From: Streptomyces kanamyceticus
GTDB lineage: Bacteria > Actinomycetota > Actinomycetes > Streptomycetales > Streptomycetaceae
Direction: 5' to 3'
Length of the DNA stretch: 64,000 nt
NCBI RefSeq assembly: GCF_008704495.1
Contig: NZ_CP023699.1
Location: 8,804,001 to 8,868,000 of the forward strand
Positions 1-8,522 of the stretch are shown in pieces (position 1 is the first letter of the stretch; every line of letters begins with the position of its first letter). Made by a program: the position numbers and the translations under genes. Under the pieces are notes generated by a model. It saw nothing but the letters and a program-made list of their open reading frames with translations. It made no database searches and had not been told where the DNA came from.

Positions 1-621
1 GCCAAGGACGTCACCGCGGCCCTCACCGAGGCGGGCGGCCGCGCCGCCGCCGTGCACGTCGACGTCACGGACCCGGAGTCCGTGCGCCGCGCCGTCGAGT
101 CCGCCGTTCAGACGTTCGGCGGCCTGCACCTCGCGGTCAACAACGCCGGGATCGCCGGTGCCTCCGCCCCGACCGGCGAGTACGGCGTCGAGGACTGGCA
201 GCGGGTCATCGACACCAACCTCAACGGCGTCTTCTACTCCCTGCGGTACGAGCTGCCGCACCTCCTCGCCTCCGGCGGCGGCGCGGTGGTCAACATGTCG
301 TCGATCCTCGGCACCAACGGCTTCGCGGGCTCACCCGCCTACTCCGCCGCCAAGCACGCGGTCGTCGGCCTGACCAAGACCGCCGCCGTGGAGTACGCCG
401 ACCAGGGCGTCCGCGTGAACGCCGTCGGCCCCGGCTTCATCGACACCCCGCTGCTCCAGGGCGCCGAGTCCCAGCGCGCCCACCTGATCTCGCTCCACCC
501 GCAGGGCCGCCTCGGCACCGCGGAGGAGGTCGCCGAGCTCACCCTGTTCCTGCTCTCCGACCGCGCCTCGTTCATCAACGGCAGCTACCACCTGGTCGAC
601 GGCGGCTACGCGGCACGCTGA
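1..621 (+). CDS. SDR family NAD(P)-dependent oxidoreductase (5' truncated by the window)
   Basis: This is the C-terminal part of a short-chain dehydrogenase/reductase; its start lies before base 1, and the frame is open from the first base. Visible motifs are the NNAG motif, the serine of the NMSS strand, the catalytic YxxxK (YSAAK), and the PGFIDTP loop that follows the active site. The ending VDGGY is typical of classical SDRs. The N-terminal TGxxxGxG cofactor loop is outside the window, so NAD versus NADP preference cannot be read. A zinc alcohol dehydrogenase follows on the same strand after 87 bases and the two are probably co-transcribed, which would suggest two redox steps on related alcohols or ketones. 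The substrate is unknown. Confidence 0.9.
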   Translation, partial: AKDVTAALTEAGGRAAAVHVDVTDPESVRRAVESAVQTFGGLHLAVNNAGIAGASAPTGEYGVEDWQRVIDTNLNGVFYSLRYELPHLLASGGGAVVNMSSILGTNGFAGSPAYSAAKHAVVGLTKTAAVEYADQGVRVNAVGPGFIDTPLLQGAESQRAHLISLHPQGRLGTAEEVAELTLFLLSDRASFINGSYHLVDGGYAAR

Positions 622-708
622 CCCGGGCACACCTGATCAGGAGTTCGAAAACCACACAGTGCACGAAACGGCAAGAGAGCACTAACAGTAAGAAAGAAGG
701 CATCCCAG

Positions 709-1770
709 ATGTCGGACCTGCCCGCCGAGATGAAGGCCGTCCAGTACCGCGGCGTCGGCGCCCACCCCGAGGTGGTCACCGTGCCGCGCCCCGAGCCCGG
801 GCCCGGCCAGGTGCTGCTCAAGGTCACCGCCGCCGGTGTGTGCCACTCGGACATCGCCGTGATGAGCATGCCCGCCGAGGCGCTCGCCTTCCCGCTGCCG
901 CTCACCCTCGGCCACGAGGGCGCGGGCACCGTCGCCGCGCTCGGCGACGGCGTCACCGGGTTCGCGGTCGGCGACTCCGTGGCCGTGTACGGGCCGTGGG
1001 GCTGCGGCACCTGTCTGATGTGCGCGCAGGGCAAGGAGAACTACTGCACCCGCGCCGCCGAGCTCGGCATCAGGCCGCCGGGACTCGGCGCGCCCGGCGC
1101 CATCGCCGAGTACCTGCTCGTGGACGACGCGCGCCACCTGGTCCCGCTCGGTGACCTGGACCCGGTCACCGCGGTGCCGCTCACCGACGCGGGTCTGACC
1201 CCGTACCACGCGATCAAGACCTCGCTGCCCAAGCTGACGCCCGGCAGCACCGCCGTGGTCATCGGCACGGGCGGCCTCGGGCACGTCGCCATCCAGCTCC
1301 TGCGGGCGCTCACCTCGGCGCGGGTGATCGCCCTGGACGTCACCGAGGAGAAGCTGGCCCTGGCCCGCGAGGTCGGCGCCCACGACGCGGTCCTCTCGGA
1401 CGAGGCCGCGGCGGCGAAGGTCCGCGAACTGACCGGCGGGCTCGGTGCCCAGGCGGTGTTCGACTTCGTCGGCGCGCCGCCCACCGCCGCCACCGCGGCG
1501 GCCTGTGCGGCCGTGGAGGCGGACGTGGCCATCGTCGGCATCGGCGGCGGCGCCGCGTCCGTCGGCTTCGGCACGACGGCGTACGACGTCGCGGTCCGCT
1601 CCCCGTACTGGGGCAGCCGCGCGGAGCTGGTCGAGGTGCTCGACCTCGCCAGGGCGGGCGCGATCGACGTGCACGTGGAGACGTACGCCCTGGACGAGGC
1701 GCCCAAGGCGTACGAGGACCTGCACGCGGGCCGTGTCAACGGTCGCGCCGTCATCCTGCCGAACGGCTGA
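709..1770 (+). CDS. zinc-dependent NAD(P) alcohol dehydrogenase
   Basis: Medium-chain dehydrogenase of 353 residues, a normal length. The catalytic zinc region is visible (GVCHSD near residue 45, GHEGAG near 70), and the structural zinc lobe shows closely spaced cysteines in CGTCLMCAQGKENYC around residues 102-116. The Rossmann fold follows with GTGGLGH near 185. Start is the ATG behind a weak AAGG ribosome site. It oxidises an alcohol or reduces an aldehyde/ketone in the cytoplasm; the substrate is not readable. It lies downstream of an SDR on the same strand and converges on the chitinase gene with only 12 bases between stop codons, and I see no clear terminator there. Confidence 0.9.
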   Translation: MSDLPAEMKAVQYRGVGAHPEVVTVPRPEPGPGQVLLKVTAAGVCHSDIAVMSMPAEALAFPLPLTLGHEGAGTVAALGDGVTGFAVGDSVAVYGPWGCGTCLMCAQGKENYCTRAAELGIRPPGLGAPGAIAEYLLVDDARHLVPLGDLDPVTAVPLTDAGLTPYHAIKTSLPKLTPGSTAVVIGTGGLGHVAIQLLRALTSARVIALDVTEEKLALAREVGAHDAVLSDEAAAAKVRELTGGLGAQAVFDFVGAPPTAATAAACAAVEADVAIVGIGGGAASVGFGTTAYDVAVRSPYWGSRAELVEVLDLARAGAIDVHVETYALDEAPKAYEDLHAGRVNGRAVILPNG

Positions 1771-1782
1771 CCGACCGGCGGT

Positions 1783-2514
1783 TCAGCAGCTGAGGTTGCC
1801 GCCCGGGTCCACTCCGAGGATCTGGGCGTACCGCTTGTAGCTGTCGATGCGGCTCTGCACCTGGGAGGGATTTCCTCCGTTGCATTCGAGGGTTCCGTTG
1901 ATGCTGCGAATGGTCTCGCCGAATCCCGCGCTGTTCACCATGGCGTCGTGCGGCGTCATGGTGCCGGGGCCCGTCTGGGTGTTCCAGTACCAGAGTCCGG
2001 TCTTCCAGGCGACGGCCGCGTCGTTCTGGACGAGATCGGGGTTGTTGAGCAGATCGATGCCCAACGCGTCCCCCGCCGCCTTGTAGTTGAAGTTCCAGCT
2101 GAGCTGAATGGGCCCGCGGCCGTAGTACTTGTCGTTGCCCGCGGGACAGCCGTAGGGCTGGGTCGCGTCGCAGTAGTGCGGATAGTTCGAGGTGTTCTGC
2201 TCGACGACGTACACGAGGCCGCCGGTCTCGTGACTCACATTGGCGAGGAAGGCCGCCGCCTCCTGCTTGCGCACGGTGTCGCTGCCGGTCTGGGCGAATC
2301 CGGGGTAGGCGCTGAGTGCGGCGGTCAGGCCGTTGTACGTGTAGAAGGCGTTCCGGTTCGGGAACATTTCATTGAACTGGGCTTCGCTGACGACGAATTC
2401 GTCCGCCGCGCTCTTCGGCGCCTTCTCGGCGGAGGCCGGGGAGGCGAGCGTGAGCAGGGCGAGGGAGGCGGCCGCCGCGATGGCGGTCAGCAGCCCGATG
2501 AAGCGGGAGCGCAT
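1783..2514 (-). CDS. secreted GH19 chitinase, catalytic domain only
   Basis: Protein of 243 residues with an N-terminal Sec signal peptide (basic start, alanine/leucine-rich core, ASA cleavage near residue 29), then one GH19 chitinase domain. The family signatures are present: the catalytic acid in SHETGG (E96), a second glutamate at E105, and KYYGRGPIQLSW near 129-140. It hydrolyses beta-1,4 bonds of chitin outside the cell. No carbohydrate-binding module is attached, unlike many Streptomyces GH19 enzymes. It starts 78 bases after the LPMO gene on the same strand with an AGGAGT ribosome site, so the two probably form one chitin-degradation unit, separated by a strong hairpin. Confidence 0.93.
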   Translation of the reverse strand: MRSRFIGLLTAIAAAASLALLTLASPASAEKAPKSAADEFVVSEAQFNEMFPNRNAFYTYNGLTAALSAYPGFAQTGSDTVRKQEAAAFLANVSHETGGLVYVVEQNTSNYPHYCDATQPYGCPAGNDKYYGRGPIQLSWNFNYKAAGDALGIDLLNNPDLVQNDAAVAWKTGLWYWNTQTGPGTMTPHDAMVNSAGFGETIRSINGTLECNGGNPSQVQSRIDSYKRYAQILGVDPGGNLSC

Positions 2515-2530
2515 GGGCTCACTCCTAGGT

Positions 2531-2553
2531 GGCCGCCGGGGGGACCGGCGGCC
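2531..2553 (-). terminator. 9-bp hairpin between LPMO and chitinase genes
   Basis: Perfect inverted repeat GGCCGCCGG / CCGGCGGCC with a 5-base loop in the 78-base gap between the two chitin genes. There is no T-tract. It may be a partial terminator or an mRNA-stabilising element that adjusts the ratio of LPMO to chitinase; the sequence alone does not decide. Confidence 0.5.
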
Positions 2554-2592
2554 GATGGAGGGGTGGGGGGAGGGAGAGCAGGTGGGGGAGCC

Positions 2593-3111
2593 TCAGCCGC
2601 CGACGTTCACGTCGATGCAGGCGTAGAAGGCATTGGCGGTGTCCGCGATGTTCCACACCGCGAGAACCTTCTGCTTTCCGCTGAGACCGCCGAAGTTCAC
2701 GTCGTGCGTGACCGTGGCGCCGGGCTGTGCGCCGCCGTCGTCGAATTCGGCGATCTTCTGGCCGCCCGCGTAGTACTGCCAGGTGCTGGTGGAATGCCGG
2801 GCCGTCAGCGTCCACTGGAACTGGGTCGTGCTGTTGACGTTGGTGACGGCCCAGCCCTTCGAGTCGTCGTCGAGTTCGGCGAACCTGCTGTTTCCGCCGC
2901 TGCAACTGCTGAGCCCCTTGGGCCCTTCCACGCTCTGCGGCTCGTACTTGATCTCACCGCAGCTGACGGTTCCTGCCGCGCATTGGGCCTGTCGGCTCGG
3001 CGGATTGGAGATGTAACCGTGGGCGCTCGCCGAACTCGCGGGCAGGCTCACGGCGATGACCGGTGCGAGTGCGGCGCCTATGACAGCGGCGATCTTCCTG
3101 CGGGAACGCAT
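2593..3111 (-). CDS. secreted AA10 lytic polysaccharide monooxygenase (chitin-binding protein)
   Basis: Protein of 172 residues. After a Sec signal peptide ending SASA the mature chain begins with His31, which must be N-terminal to build the copper histidine brace. The second brace histidine is H106 (ARHSTSTWQYY), and the axial aromatic F162 lies in ANAFYACIDV. Cysteines at about 44, 51, 70 and 165 can form disulphides. AA10 enzymes oxidatively cleave crystalline chitin or cellulose and boost chitinases; the neighbouring GH19 gene argues for chitin. Single domain, normal length. The ribosome site is AAGGAGAA, and the promoter with a DasR-like box lies about 165 bases upstream. Confidence 0.92.
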   Translation of the reverse strand: MRSRRKIAAVIGAALAPVIAVSLPASSASAHGYISNPPSRQAQCAAGTVSCGEIKYEPQSVEGPKGLSSCSGGNSRFAELDDDSKGWAVTNVNSTTQFQWTLTARHSTSTWQYYAGGQKIAEFDDGGAQPGATVTHDVNFGGLSGKQKVLAVWNIADTANAFYACIDVNVGG

Positions 3112-3139
3112 GAGTTCTCCTTCACATCAGGTCTTCCCG

Positions 3140-3170
3140 CGCATTCAGGGTGTAGGGGACCCCTAATGCG
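3140..3170 (-). promoter_or_regulatory. hairpin in the LPMO leader
   Basis: The arms CGCATT and AATGCG, followed inward after one bulged base by AGGG pairing with CCCT, form a stem-loop about 30-60 bases before the LPMO start codon. The inner sequence also contains TAGGGGACCCCTA. It sits inside the transcribed leader if the promoter at 3284-3311 is used, so it could affect stability or translation. No riboswitch family is recognised. Confidence 0.35.
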
Positions 3171-3275
3171 GCAGGGCGTCCTCTCGAGGGTGGGGCCAAG
3201 AGGCGCGAAGGGAGGCGGAGTTCCCGCTCAGGGAGCGCAGCGGAACACGAGGCAACCGGAACGGGAATTCCTAGT

Positions 3276-3311
3276 TGGCCTAGACCATACAGGTCGTCGT
3301 GTTCGCGTCAA
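3276..3311 (-). promoter_or_regulatory. LPMO/chitinase promoter with a DasR-like operator
   Basis: Read on the minus strand there is a -35 TTGACG (3306-3311), a 16-base spacer and a -10 TATGGT (3284-3289). Overlapping the -10 is TGGTCTAGGCCA (3276-3287), one base from the TGGTCTAGACCA core of DasR-responsive elements known upstream of Streptomyces chitin genes. The overlap predicts repression of the LPMO-chitinase unit that is released by glucosamine phosphates. The promoter is read directly; the DasR assignment is inference from the consensus. Confidence 0.6.
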
Positions 3312-3363
3312 GAGCGTCTGGCGAAGGGCCTGTTGAGGGGCCCGTTGAGGTTCCTGCCGAGGG

Positions 3364-4593
3364 TCATGCGGGCCCCCACGCCACCGGCAGGGAGCCGATT
3401 CCGGTCAGGAAGTTCGAGTAGATGCGCCGCGCGGGACCCGCCGCTTCCATGGATCCGACGAGCTCCCGCAGGTCCCTCAGGACCGCGCCGATCTCGGCCC
3501 GCGCGAGGAACGCCCCCAGACAGAAGTGCGCGCCGTGCGCGAAGGTCAGATGCTGGTTCGGCGTACGCGCGAGGAGGAAGTGGTCCGGCGCGTGGAAGGC
3601 CGTCTCGTCCCGGTTGGCCGACGCGTTCCACAGCGTGACGACGTCACCCGCCCTGATCGTCTGCCCGTGCAGGGCGATGTCCACGGCCGCCGTACGCCCG
3701 GCGTGCAGCGTCGGCGTGGTCCAGCGCAGCACCTCCTCGACGGCCGAATCCGTGCCGACCCTGCCCTCCCGGTACGCGTGCCACTGCTCGGGATGGTCGA
3801 GGAAGGCCGCGACCATTCCGACGAGCGCGAGGCGGGTGGTCTCGTCGCCGCCCAGGATCAGGCTGTAGCAGTTGAGGATCACCTCCTCGTCGCTGAGCGG
3901 CACACCGTCGACCCGGCACTGGGTGAGCAGGCTGATGACGTCCTCGCGCGGGTCGTCGCGGCGGGCCGCCGCGAGCCGCGAGAAGTACAGCAGGATCTCT
4001 CCCTTGGACACCCAGGAGCCGTCCCGCAGTTCGGCCTCGCTGTGCGCTCCGAGCGCCGACGACGTCATGTCGAGCAGCCGCTGCCGGTCGGTGGCGGGCA
4101 CGTCGAGGAGGTCGCAGATCGCGCGGAGCGGCAGCTGCCCCGCGACGTCCCGCGCGAAGTCGAACCGCCCCTTGTCCAGGGCCTCTTCCACGACCTGGCG
4201 CGAGGCCCGGCGGATGCTGTCGACCACGGAGGCGAGCACGCGCGGCGAGAACGCCTTCATCAACTGACCGCGCAGCGAGGCGTGCCGGGCGCCGTCCATG
4301 ACCGGCAGCATCAGCCCGGCCGCCGAGTCGCCGCCGCCGAGCAGGGTGTCGAGGACATTGCCCCGGTCGGAGCGGAAGCGCTCGGAGTCCCGGTAGGCGG
4401 CGGAGACGTCCGCGTGGCGCGTAAGGACCCAGAATCCGGGGCGCGCGCCGCGCCCGGGCTGCCGGTGGACCGGTTCGTCGGCGCGCAGCCGCCGCCACAG
4501 GCCGGACAGGTCCCGCTCCGCGTGCAGGACGGGATCGGCGAGATCGATGTCCCTGAGCGGTCGCGCGGGGTCCGTCGCGAAGACGTCGGTCAT
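3364..4593 (-). CDS. cytochrome P450, last gene of the NRPS operon
   Basis: P450 of 409 residues, full length. Visible elements are the I-helix GGDETT (248-253), the K-helix ExxR (E287-R290) and the haem loop [10 protein letters not shown] with the thiolate ligand Cys358. The start was chosen because its ATG overlaps the NRPS-C stop as ATGA, giving translational coupling. The GGDETTR I-helix resembles those of P450s that oxidise carrier-bound amino acids or finished peptides in NRPS pathways, so beta-hydroxylation or a later oxidation of the peptide is plausible but not shown. No ferredoxin gene is adjacent. It is followed by 250 bases without a gene before the LPMO. Confidence 0.9.
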   Translation of the reverse strand: MTDVFATDPARPLRDIDLADPVLHAERDLSGLWRRLRADEPVHRQPGRGARPGFWVLTRHADVSAAYRDSERFRSDRGNVLDTLLGGGDSAAGLMLPVMDGARHASLRGQLMKAFSPRVLASVVDSIRRASRQVVEEALDKGRFDFARDVAGQLPLRAICDLLDVPATDRQRLLDMTSSALGAHSEAELRDGSWVSKGEILLYFSRLAAARRDDPREDVISLLTQCRVDGVPLSDEEVILNCYSLILGGDETTRLALVGMVAAFLDHPEQWHAYREGRVGTDSAVEEVLRWTTPTLHAGRTAAVDIALHGQTIRAGDVVTLWNASANRDETAFHAPDHFLLARTPNQHLTFAHGAHFCLGAFLARAEIGAVLRDLRELVGSMEAAGPARRIYSNFLTGIGSLPVAWGPA

Positions 4594-7500
4594 GAGGAGG
4601 CCCGTCCCTTCCACGAGTCGGTGAGCAGCGCGCAGATCTCGGCGAGCGGCGCGGGGTCCAGCATCCGGTGGTGGCCGCACCCGATGTCGTACGTCGTCAG
4701 GCGGCCACCGGCGAACGCCTGCCAGGACTTCGGCTCCGCGCCAGGGACCGGCCCGTCGGCGGCCGCCCGGAAGTGCGTGATGTCGAGGCCGGGGGCTTGC
4801 GGCGGTACGGTCCGCAGCATGTCGAGGGCGCCGCGCGCGGTCGCCCGCACCCCCGCCACGGTCCGCTCGCCGAGCGCCGCGATCCGCTCGGGCGGGCTCC
4901 CGTCGGCGGCGAAACCGATGCCGTCGAGGATCCCGCGCAGCATCGTGTCCCGGTCGGCGAGGAGCGCCGGATCCGGTGGATAGGAGTCCAACAGTCCTAG
5001 GAACGCGACCTGTTGGCCCGCCGCCGCCAGCTCGGCGGCGACCGCGTAGGCGATGTTGCCGCCCACCGACCAGCCGATGAGGTGGTACGGACCGTGCGGC
5101 TGTACGGCGCGGATCCGCCCGGCGTAGTCGCGCGCCATGCCGTCGGGGGTGAGCGGGCCGGTGTCCGGGGCGTCGACGGCGGGCGACTGGAGGCCGTACA
5201 CCGGCAGGTCGGCGGGGAGGTGGGGGAGCAGCCGCGTGTACGGCCAGGCGAGCCCGCTCGCCGCGTGCACGCAGAACAGCGGCGGCCGTCCTCCCGTACG
5301 CCGCAGCGGCAGCAGCACGTCGAGTCCGGTGGCCGGGTCCGTGGCGTCGATCCGGCCCGCGAGGGCGGCGGGCGTCGGTGCCTGGTAGAGCGTACGGACG
5401 GAGATCTCCGCGCCGAGCGCCGACCGGACCCTGCTGACCAGGCGGGTGGCGAGCAGCGAGTGGCCGCCCAGTTCGAAGAACCCGTCGTCGGGCCCGACGT
5501 GGTCCGCGCCGAGCACCTCGGCGAAGAGCGCGCACAGGGTCCGTTCGCGGTCATCGGCCGGTGCGCGGCTCTTCGAGCGGGCGTACGAGGGAGCGTACGA
5601 GGGGGCGGGCAGCGCGGCCCGGTCCAGCTTGCCGTTGGGCAGCAGGGGGAAGCGGGGCAGCTGGACCACCGTCGCGGGGATCATGTGCCTCGGCAGGCGG
5701 TCGCCGACGAAGCGGCGCAGCTCGGCCGCTTCGAGCGCCGTGCCGGACGCGGTCCCGAGCGCCGTGCCGGGCGGCGCGGCCACGACGTAGGCGACGAGCC
5801 TGCGGTCGTCCGCCCGTTCGCCGCGCGCGACGACGACGGCCTGCGCGATCCGCTCGTGCCGCAGCAGTGCGGACTCCACCTCGCCGGGCTCGACGCGGAA
5901 GCCGTTGATCTTCACCTGGCCGTCGAGCCTGCCCAGGAAGTCGAGTTGACCGTCGGGACGCAGGCGCACCTGGTCGCCCGTGCGGTACATCCGGCGCCCC
6001 GGGTCGCCGAACGGGCAGGCCACGAAGCGTTCCGCGGTCAGCGCGGGCCGGTCGAGATAGCCGCGCGCGACGCCCGCCCCCGCGAGGTAGAGCTCACCGG
6101 GCAGCCCCACCGGTACCGGCTGAAGCCACGGATCGAGCACGTACGCCTGGCAGTTGGGGACCGGGCGGCCGATGGGGGGCTCGGTGTCGGCGGGCTCTCC
6201 GTCGTCGCGCCACGTCGTGGCGTAGGTGGTCGTCTCGGTGGGGCCGTAGATGTTGGTGACCGTGCCGCCCGGCACCCGTTCCCGTAGCTCGCGCAGCAGG
6301 CCGCGCGGGATCGGCTCGCCGCCGAGCACGACCTCGCGCGCGGAGAGCCGGGTGTCGCAGCCCGCCAGGACGCTCGCCACCGCGGACGGCACGCCGCTGA
6401 GCATGCTGCCCTGCCAGCTGTCGCGTTCCAGGAGAGCGAACAGGTCGTCGACGAGTTCGATGGCGCCGCCGGTCGCCAGCGTCGTGATGATCTCCAGGAT
6501 CGACACGTCGAAGCTCAGGGACGTCGACGCCAGGACCCGCGCGAGGCCGTCCGGGCCGAACTGGTCCTCGACCGTGGCGACGAGATGGACCGCGTTGGCG
6601 TGCTCGACGACCACGCCCTTGGGCGTGCCGGTGGAGCCCGAGGTGTGGATGACGTACGCGGGGTGCCGGGGCAGCAGCGGCCGGGGCCTTTCGGCGTCCG
6701 TGACATCGCCGGGGGACTGGGCCGCGGTGTGCCGTACGACCGGGTCGGCGTCCATGACGACGAGGGTGGCGCCGTCCGGGGGCGCGATCCCGGTGTTCGT
6801 CCCTGTGCCGCCGTCGACGACCACGACGAGCGGGCTCGCGTCGCCGAGCATCTGTGCGATCCGCCCGGCCGGATAGCGCACGTCGACGGGCACATAGGCG
6901 GCGCCCGTCTTGAGGGTGGCCAGGACGGCGACGACCATGTCGGGCGTCCGGGGCAGGGCCAGCGCCACCAGCGCCTCGGGACCGGCGCCGTGTTCGAGGA
7001 GCAGCCGGGCGAACCGGTTGGCCCGCCGGTTGAGCTCCCCGTAGGTCAGCTCACGCCCGGCGTGCGCGACGGCGGGCGAGTCGGGCTGCCGCGCCGCCCG
7101 CGCCTCGATCAGGTCAGGCAGGGTGGCGGGGGAGCCAGGGGGCAGCGGGCGCGCCGTGTCGTTCCACTCCAGGAGGATCCGGTGGCGCTCCCGCGGCGTC
7201 AGGACGGAGACCGAGGCGACCGTGCGCCGCGGGTTGTCGGCGATCGTCTCCAGGACGCGTACGAACCAGTCGCGGATCCGCTCCGCCGCCGCGCGCTCGA
7301 ACAGATCGGGCCGGTAGTCGAGCCGGACGCCGAGTTCCTCGCCGGGCGTGCAGATGAGCGAGAGGGGGTAGTGCGTCGCGTCGAACCCGCCGGTGCCGAC
7401 CAGGACCGCGTCGCCCAGCGCGTGGTCGCCGCCGCTCACCGGATAGTTCTCGAAGGCCGTCGTCGTATCGAACAGGGTCCCGAACCCGGCATCGCGCTGG

Positions 7501-8522
7501 ATCTCGGTGAGCCCCAGGTGATGGTGGTCGAACAAGTCGAGATGCGCGTCCTGCGTCCGTTCCAGCACCTCGGCGACGGTGTCCCCCGCGGCGAGCCGGA
7601 CACGGGCCGGAAGGGTGTTGATGAGCAGGCCCACCATGGTGTCGATGTCCTCGACGTCCGCGGTCCTGCCCGAGACGGTCATGCCGAAGAGCACGTCGTC
7701 CCTGCCGGTCACGTGGCGCAGCACAAGACCCCAGGCCACCTGCACCACGGTGTTGAGGGTGACTCCGCACTCCCGGGCCCGCTCCCTCAGCGCGGTGCCG
7801 AGGTCGGAGGGCAGCGTGCACAGGATCCGCTCGGGCATGACGGTGCCGACGGCCTGTGGCGCGACCAGCGTGGGCCCCTGGATTCCCGCCAGAGCGTCCG
7901 CCCAGGCGGCCCGCGCCTCATCGGGGCCGGTGTCTTCGAGCCATTCCAGATAGGCACCGTAGGCGGGCGCGGGGAACAGCTCGGGATCGCGCCCTTCGTC
8001 CAACTGGCCGTAGACATCGAAGAGTTCGTCGAGCAGGACGGACGTCGACCAGCCGTCCAGAATGATGTGATGGTTCGTCAGCGCGAAACGCCAGCGGTCC
8101 TCGTCGACTCGCACCAGCAGGAAACGGACCAGCGGGGGCCGCGCGAGGTCGAAGGGGCGGGCGCGCTCCTCCTCCATGACCTGGGAGGTCCCGGCGTCCC
8201 GCACGGCGGCGGGATCCGACGGCCTCAGGTCCAACTGGCCCCACTCCACGGCGACTTCGGGCACGACGAAGCGCACGGGAGCCCCGGACTCGTCGGTGCG
8301 GAACCCGGAGCGCAGGCTGTCGTGCCGGTCGAGCAGGACCCGGCAGGCGGCCCTGAGCGTCCCCGGATCCAGCGGGCCCTCGAAGTCGAGGGTCAGCTGA
8401 GTGGTGTAGACGGCCTGGCCCTCCGGGTCGTACGCGGTGTGGAAGAACAGCCCCTGCTGGAGCGGCGCGGGCCGCGCTGAGCCTTCGTGAGGTGCGGAGC
8501 CTTGGTGAGGTGCGGCGCTCAT
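4590..8522 (-). CDS. NRPS-C: termination module C-A-PCP-TE
   Basis: 1310 residues. The condensation domain (about 18-440, HHIILDG at 151-157) begins [12 protein letters not shown], the form typical of domains that accept a D-configured donor, which fits the epimerase at the end of NRPS-B. The adenylation domain (about 465-970) has [11 protein letters not shown] and NGKLDR; its ten specificity residues read D-V-L-S-V-G-I-T-Y-K, which I cannot assign. The carrier serine is S1022 (LGGHS). The thioesterase (about 1075-1300) has GWSVGG with S1152, D1179 and a histidine in GCGHHR. Start ATG overlaps the NRPS-B stop as ATGA. It adds the fifth residue and releases the chain by hydrolysis or cyclisation. 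Confidence 0.92.
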   Translation of the reverse strand: MSAAPHQGSAPHEGSARPAPLQQGLFFHTAYDPEGQAVYTTQLTLDFEGPLDPGTLRAACRVLLDRHDSLRSGFRTDESGAPVRFVVPEVAVEWGQLDLRPSDPAAVRDAGTSQVMEEERARPFDLARPPLVRFLLVRVDEDRWRFALTNHHIILDGWSTSVLLDELFDVYGQLDEGRDPELFPAPAYGAYLEWLEDTGPDEARAAWADALAGIQGPTLVAPQAVGTVMPERILCTLPSDLGTALRERARECGVTLNTVVQVAWGLVLRHVTGRDDVLFGMTVSGRTADVEDIDTMVGLLINTLPARVRLAAGDTVAEVLERTQDAHLDLFDHHHLGLTEIQRDAGFGTLFDTTTAFENYPVSGGDHALGDAVLVGTGGFDATHYPLSLICTPGEELGVRLDYRPDLFERAAAERIRDWFVRVLETIADNPRRTVASVSVLTPRERHRILLEWNDTARPLPPGSPATLPDLIEARAARQPDSPAVAHAGRELTYGELNRRANRFARLLLEHGAGPEALVALALPRTPDMVVAVLATLKTGAAYVPVDVRYPAGRIAQMLGDASPLVVVVDGGTGTNTGIAPPDGATLVVMDADPVVRHTAAQSPGDVTDAERPRPLLPRHPAYVIHTSGSTGTPKGVVVEHANAVHLVATVEDQFGPDGLARVLASTSLSFDVSILEIITTLATGGAIELVDDLFALLERDSWQGSMLSGVPSAVASVLAGCDTRLSAREVVLGGEPIPRGLLRELRERVPGGTVTNIYGPTETTTYATTWRDDGEPADTEPPIGRPVPNCQAYVLDPWLQPVPVGLPGELYLAGAGVARGYLDRPALTAERFVACPFGDPGRRMYRTGDQVRLRPDGQLDFLGRLDGQVKINGFRVEPGEVESALLRHERIAQAVVVARGERADDRRLVAYVVAAPPGTALGTASGTALEAAELRRFVGDRLPRHMIPATVVQLPRFPLLPNGKLDRAALPAPSYAPSYARSKSRAPADDRERTLCALFAEVLGADHVGPDDGFFELGGHSLLATRLVSRVRSALGAEISVRTLYQAPTPAALAGRIDATDPATGLDVLLPLRRTGGRPPLFCVHAASGLAWPYTRLLPHLPADLPVYGLQSPAVDAPDTGPLTPDGMARDYAGRIRAVQPHGPYHLIGWSVGGNIAYAVAAELAAAGQQVAFLGLLDSYPPDPALLADRDTMLRGILDGIGFAADGSPPERIAALGERTVAGVRATARGALDMLRTVPPQAPGLDITHFRAAADGPVPGAEPKSWQAFAGGRLTTYDIGCGHHRMLDPAPLAEICALLTDSWKGRASS

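Noticed and set aside
4594..5535. Upstream extension of the P450 frame inside NRPS-C
   Set aside because: The stretch is Arg/Ala-rich shadow translation of the thioesterase; the ATG coupled to the NRPS-C stop is the better start.
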